Shown: piece by piece, positions 6,682 to 7,758 of the stretch | Numbering within the stretch: position 1 is the stretch's first letter | Layout: the number at the start of each line of letters is the position of its first letter | Program-made: the position numbers and the translations under genes | NCBI GenBank assembly: GCA_945872035.1 | Contig: CAMBYA010000100.1 | Span: 1 to 7,758 of the forward strand | Length of the DNA stretch: 7,758 nt | Direction of reading: 5' to 3' | DNA from: Rhizobium sp. Q54 | Lineage (GTDB): Bacteria; Pseudomonadota; Alphaproteobacteria; SMXS01 | The notes under the pieces: model-generated | Database searches by the model: none | What the model saw: only the letters and a program-made list of their open reading frames with translations | Told to the model about the DNA's origin: nothing

Positions 6682-6742
6682 CCAGCGTTGTTGGTTGCCG
6701 GAAGTTGCAGTACGCTGGATCGCATTATCGATTGGGCAACCA
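6682..6742 (+). repeat. two interleaved inverted repeats in the rsmD / small-ORF spacer
   Basis: Stem A pairs CCAGCGT (6682-6688) with ACGCTGG (6712-6718). Stem B pairs TGGTTGCC (6692-6699) with GGCAACCA (6735-6742) and is followed by TTTT. The 5' arm of B lies in the loop of A and its 3' arm lies outside, so the two are either a pseudoknot or mutually exclusive. A small ATCG-cattat-CGAT hairpin (6719-6732) sits within. This spacer is visibly richer in A/T than its neighbours. It may be the transcription end of rluB-rsmD, a leader for the small ORF, or chance. Confidence 0.4.
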
Positions 6743-6765
6743 TTTTGAACGTACAAGGCTGGGCA

Positions 6766-6960
6766 ATGACAGGGCGTGAATCGCTCCGGGCACTCTATGA
6801 GACGATCCGCTACCTCGAAAAGGACGCCGATCTGGCGGGCGCCGATAGCGTCGCCATGTATCTGCGTCTCGCGGCGATCGAGGCGGACAATCTCGTTCGG
6901 GCAATCGACAACGCGAAGGCCAAGGCCCCGCGTCGGCGAAAGTCACCGCCGCCCGAATAG
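6766..6960 (+). CDS. small helical protein of unknown function
   Basis: A 64-residue ORF that I do not recognise. It starts at ATG with a good ribosome binding site (AAGG at 6755-6758, 7-nt spacer). The body (about 5-52) is predicted by eye to be two amphipathic helices with regular Leu/Ile/Tyr/Ala spacing and an Asp/Ala/Gly turn near 21-27. The C-terminus is a basic, Pro-rich tail ([11 protein letters not shown]). There is no membrane segment, Cys pair or known motif. It could be expressed with rluB-rsmD or from its own promoter in the 92-nt spacer, but I see no clear promoter (TTGCAG at 6705-6710 lacks a good partner -10). The last 18 bp overlap the 3' end of mutL on the other strand. Coding status is supported by the start context and protein-like composition rather than by homology. 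Confidence 0.62.
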   Translation: MTGRESLRALYETIRYLEKDADLAGADSVAMYLRLAAIEADNLVRAIDNAKAKAPRRRKSPPPE

Positions 6961-7758
6961 CCGCTCGATATCCTTGAGCTTGAGCTCCACATAGGTGGGG
7001 CGGCCGTGGTTGCACTGGCCGGAATGGGGCGTGGCCTCCATTTCGCGCATCAGCGCGTTCATTTCCGTCACTGTCAGGCGACGTCCGGCGCGCACGCTGC
7101 CGTGGCACGCCATGGTGGAGCAGACATCCTCCAGCCGCTCCTTCAGGCTCAGCGCCTCGTCCAGCTCGGCCAGGTCGTCGGCCAGGTCGCGCACCAGGCC
7201 CCTGATGTCGCAGTCTCCCAGCAGCGCCGGCACCTCGCGCACGACCACCGCGCCCGCGCCGAACGGCTCCAGCGCCAGGCCAAGCTCGGCCAGCTCGTGG
7301 GCCCGGTCGGCAAGGTTGGAGGCGGCGACCGGGTCGAGTTCGATCACCTCGGGCAGCAGCAGCATCTGGCGCGCCACGCCCTTGTCGGTCAGCGCCCTCT
7401 TCATGCGTTCGTAGACCAGCCGCTCGTGGGCGGCGTGCTGGTCGACGATGACGATGCCGTCCTCGGTCTGCGAGATGATGTAGGTTTCGTGCAACTGCCC
7501 CCGCGCAGCGCCCAGCGGATAGCGCGCCTCTTGCGGAACCTCGGCTACGGGCGAAGTGGCGGCGGACGGCGCGCTCTCGACCCGCGCCGACGGCGTGTCC
7601 GCATAGGCGAAGCCAGCCTGCGGCGTCTCGCCGAAGCCGGACAGCGGCCGGTGGAATTCGGCGAACGCTTCGCCCGGCCGGAACGGCTGGCTGTCGCGGC
7701 GGATCGCGCCCAGCGCGGCGGCGCCCACCGTCGTCGAGGCCTGGTGACCGGCAGCGGC
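6943..7758 (-). CDS. mutL: DNA mismatch repair protein MutL, C-terminal part (5' end outside window)
   Basis: The frame is open to the right edge, giving 271 visible C-terminal residues; the N-terminal GHKL ATPase half is outside. The GTG at 7728 is an internal valine in the linker, not the start. A low-conservation linker (about 1-85, rich in Ala, Pro, Ser) leads into the MutL C-terminal dimerisation/endonuclease domain. This has [14 protein letters not shown], the metal-binding endonuclease motif [12 protein letters not shown] (106-117), the second-site motif [10 protein letters not shown] (216-225), and the terminal [13 protein letters not shown] (248-260). These motifs mark the nicking type of MutL found in organisms without MutH, so mismatch repair here is inferred to be methyl-independent. 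CPHGRP of other families reads CNHGRP. It is convergent with, and overlaps by 18 bp, the small ORF. Confidence 0.95.
   Translation of the reverse strand, partial: AAAGHQASTTVGAAALGAIRRDSQPFRPGEAFAEFHRPLSGFGETPQAGFAYADTPSARVESAPSAATSPVAEVPQEARYPLGAARGQLHETYIISQTEDGIVIVDQHAAHERLVYERMKRALTDKGVARQMLLLPEVIELDPVAASNLADRAHELAELGLALEPFGAGAVVVREVPALLGDCDIRGLVRDLADDLAELDEALSLKERLEDVCSTMACHGSVRAGRRLTVTEMNALMREMEATPHSGQCNHGRPTYVELKLKDIERLFGRR

Overview
The window is GC-rich DNA (about 65-70% by eye), densely packed with bacterial chromosomal genes. It most resembles an alphaproteobacterium. Support comes from the MutL C-terminus (endonuclease motif DQHAAHE plus a QCNHGRPTY block), the housekeeping set tadA / rluB-type pseudouridine synthase / rsmD / mutL lying close together, and strong G/C bias at third codon positions. 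I cannot resolve the genus.

Left part (1-898, + strand): the 3' end of a gene for a two-domain SnoaL-like (NTF2-fold) protein. Its stop lies 6 nt from the stop of a convergent minus-strand cluster.

Minus-strand cluster (4275 down to 905): in transcription order, tadA (tRNA adenosine deaminase), an MscS-type mechanosensitive channel, and a membrane-anchored S33/TAP-type alpha/beta hydrolase. The tadA-mscS gap is 50 nt and holds a stem-loop. The mscS-hydrolase gap is 3 nt, and the hydrolase appears to start at TTG, which suggests translational coupling.

Plus-strand genes (4488-6960): a short transaldolase-family protein (223 aa) with a strong ribosome binding site; an RluB-type 23S rRNA pseudouridine synthase; rsmD, which starts 1 nt after the pseudouridine synthase stop; and a 64-codon-class helical protein of unknown function. 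The last is preceded by a roughly 90-nt leader with two interleaved inverted repeats. A stem-loop also lies upstream of the pseudouridine synthase gene.

Right end (6943-7758, minus strand): the C-terminal part of mutL, running off the window. Its 3' end overlaps the small ORF by 18 bp in convergent orientation.

Functionally, tadA, the pseudouridine synthase and rsmD all modify RNA of the translation apparatus, and mutL is DNA repair. The channel, hydrolase and SnoaL protein are general envelope or metabolic genes. I saw no mobile element, CRISPR array, tRNA, rRNA or clear new multi-gene system. The most unusual items are the divergent transaldolase-like protein, the interleaved repeats ahead of the small ORF, and the small ORF itself.
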